From Planctomycetaceae bacterium (lineage in GTDB: Bacteria > Planctomycetota > Planctomycetia > Planctomycetales > Planctomycetaceae), in assembly GCA_947479075.1 (NCBI GenBank), contig CANJZR010000103.1, positions 1 through 9,704 on the forward strand: 9,704 nucleotides of DNA, read 5' to 3'. The notes under the pieces are model-generated. The model was given only the letters and a program-made list of their open reading frames with translations, did no database searches and had not been told where the DNA came from. A program made the position numbers and the translations under genes. This document shows positions 7,779 through 9,704 of this stretch, one piece after another. Every line of letters starts with the position of its first letter. Positions within the stretch are counted from its first letter, which is position 1.

Positions 7779-7826
7779 CTCGCAGAGCAGGCAACGAGCC
7801 CTGCCCGCGTCTTTTCCCCGCAGGAG
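7779..7826 (+). promoter_or_regulatory. Possible pseudoknot and SD-sequestering leader of ahcY
   Basis: CTCG (7779-7782) can pair with CGAG (7795-7798). GCAGG (7787-7791) can pair with CCTGC (7800-7804). The two stems interleave, the layout of an H-type pseudoknot. The same CCTGC could instead pair with GCAGG at 7820-7824, which overlaps the ahcY Shine-Dalgarno AGGAG (7822-7826). That would be a way to switch translation. The stems are only 4-5 bp in G+C-rich DNA, so chance is a real alternative. Confidence 0.3.
7822..7826 (+). promoter_or_regulatory. Shine-Dalgarno site of ahcY
   Basis: AGGAG lies 8 nt before the ATG at 7835. It is the strongest ribosome binding site on the plus strand of the window, in keeping with high expression of ahcY. 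Confidence 0.8.
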
Positions 7827-7834
7827 TTCCGAGG

Positions 7835-9292
<1,458 letters not shown>

Positions 9293-9303
9293 GCGGGAAG
9301 CTG

Positions 9304-9331
9304 TCAGCGATCAGCTGCCAGCCTTCAGTGA
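9304..9331. repeat. Four tandem heptads YCAGYNN after ahcY
   Basis: TCAGCGA, TCAGCTG, CCAGCCT and TCAGTGA run in 7-nt register starting 11 nt after the ahcY stop. They are a diverged version of the set after yicC at 6671-6698 and sit directly before the terminator. Confidence 0.6.
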
Positions 9332-9380
9332 CAAACAACAACGCCCCCGCCAGAAGTAATTCTGGCGGGGGCTGTTTGTT
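9331..9380 (+). terminator. Strong terminator of ahcY, possibly bidirectional
   Basis: GCCCCCGCCAGAA (9343-9355) and TTCTGGCGGGGGC (9360-9372) form a perfect 13-bp stem with a GTAA loop. TGTTTGTT follows on the plus strand, and the opposite side is also T-rich when read on the minus strand (GTTGTTGTTTGT). It stands between convergent genes and may end both. Confidence 0.88.
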
Positions 9381-9418
9381 GGAATGGGAACGAGCTGATT
9401 CTCGGCTTCTCGTGGATC

Positions 9419-9442
9419 AGGACAGGCAGGAATGCCTGTCCT
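9419..9442. repeat. REP-like palindrome, copy 1
   Basis: AGGACAGGCA (9419-9428) and TGCCTGTCCT (9433-9442) are exact 10-bp complements around a GGAA loop. A related palindrome in the opposite orientation lies 18 nt further on. There is no T-tract. Confidence 0.7.
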
Positions 9443-9460
9443 CCTGAAATCCGTTAGTAG

Positions 9461-9480
9461 GACAGACATTCCTGTCTGTC
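9461..9480. repeat. REP-like palindrome, copy 2, inverted relative to copy 1
   Basis: GACAGACA (9461-9468) and TGTCTGTC (9473-9480) are exact complements around a TTCC loop. Its reverse complement has the loop GGAA and differs from the core of copy 1 by one G-to-A pair change that is compensated on the other arm, so the two are an inverted pair of one family. Confidence 0.7.
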
Positions 9481-9508
9481 TCTCCTCCCCAAATACTGCC
9501 TCGTCGCT

Positions 9509-9704
9509 CTACGCCGCTTCTTTCTTCGGCACTTCCGGACGGATGGACTTCGTTCCCTTCGCACTGCGTGCTTTCATGTTGAAGAGACCGAAGATCTCGT
9601 TGGCATTGAGGCTCAGCGAAGCGTTCGTGTTGTCCCCTTCGCCCAGTACGCGGCGGAAGATTTCTCGCTTCTCATTGAGTACGCGATCGATGCGTTCTTC
9701 GATA
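9509..9704 (-). CDS. C-terminal fragment of a probable SNF2-type DEAD/DEAH helicase
   Basis: Only the last 64 residues lie in the window; the rest is beyond the right edge. The fragment starts IEERIDRVLNEKREIFRRVLGEGDN, which resembles the helix that follows the helicase C-terminal domain in SNF2 family proteins (pattern EERI..L...K..L/IF). The tail, SLSLNANEIFGLFNMKARSAKG then a Lys/Pro end, carries no further known motif. SNF2 proteins are ATP-driven DNA translocases that act on nucleoprotein. It is convergent with ahcY, and the shared terminator at 9331-9380 may serve both. The catalytic motifs are out of view, so the family call rests on one helix. Confidence 0.55.
   Translation of the reverse strand, partial: IEERIDRVLNEKREIFRRVLGEGDNTNASLSLNANEIFGLFNMKARSAKGTKSIRPEVPKKEAA

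Noticed and set aside
7695..7834. Canonical SAH riboswitch upstream of ahcY
   Set aside because: I do not see the conserved core of the known class. The separate pseudoknot idea is listed as a finding, not as this riboswitch.
9304..9480. CRISPR array from clustered repeats downstream of ahcY
   Set aside because: Units are 7-nt tandem heptads and two palindromes, without repeat-spacer spacing and without cas genes.

Overview
The window looks like a chromosomal segment from a member of the Planctomycetota, probably the Planctomycetales. This rests on a Tat-exported Gfo/Idh/MocA oxidoreductase with a QKP motif, a leucine-rich-repeat lipoprotein, fairly high G+C, several GTG starts with weak ribosome binding sites, and a SecG with a long Ala/Pro/Glu/Lys tail. 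The assignment comes from reading the proteins, not from a search.

Layout. Positions 1-1028 (minus strand) hold an LRR lipoprotein that is cut at its C-terminus by the window edge. Positions 1029-1223 hold three hairpins, two of which look like minus-strand terminators. Positions 1224-2708 (minus) encode the secreted Gfo/Idh/MocA-type oxidoreductase. A 446-nt divergent intergenic region (2709-3154) follows. A compact plus-strand gene run then covers 3155-7622: aroF-type DAHP synthase, tpiA, secG, yicC, gmk, rpoZ. It ends at a hairpin at 7654-7694. After a leader with possible RNA structure comes ahcY (7835-9292) and a strong, possibly bidirectional terminator. The last 200 nt carry the 3' end of a minus-strand gene that resembles the C-terminus of a SNF2-type helicase, convergent with ahcY.

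How the genes fit together. The plus-strand run combines the entry step of aromatic amino acid synthesis (DAHP synthase), a glycolytic enzyme (TpiA), a Sec translocon subunit, and the familiar yicC-gmk-rpoZ group (RNA turnover, GMP to GDP, RNA polymerase omega). AhcY clears S-adenosylhomocysteine and so sustains methylation. This is mostly housekeeping content.

I found no defence system, integrase, CRISPR array, transposase or biosynthetic cluster. The points most worth a second look are non-coding or architectural: a possible pseudoknot/Shine-Dalgarno switch in the ahcY leader, heptad TCAGTNN repeats placed just after two stop codons, an inverted pair of REP-like palindromes near 9419-9480, a terminator-like hairpin 12 nt upstream of the lipoprotein start codon, the SecG tail, and a charged helical insertion in the oxidoreductase.
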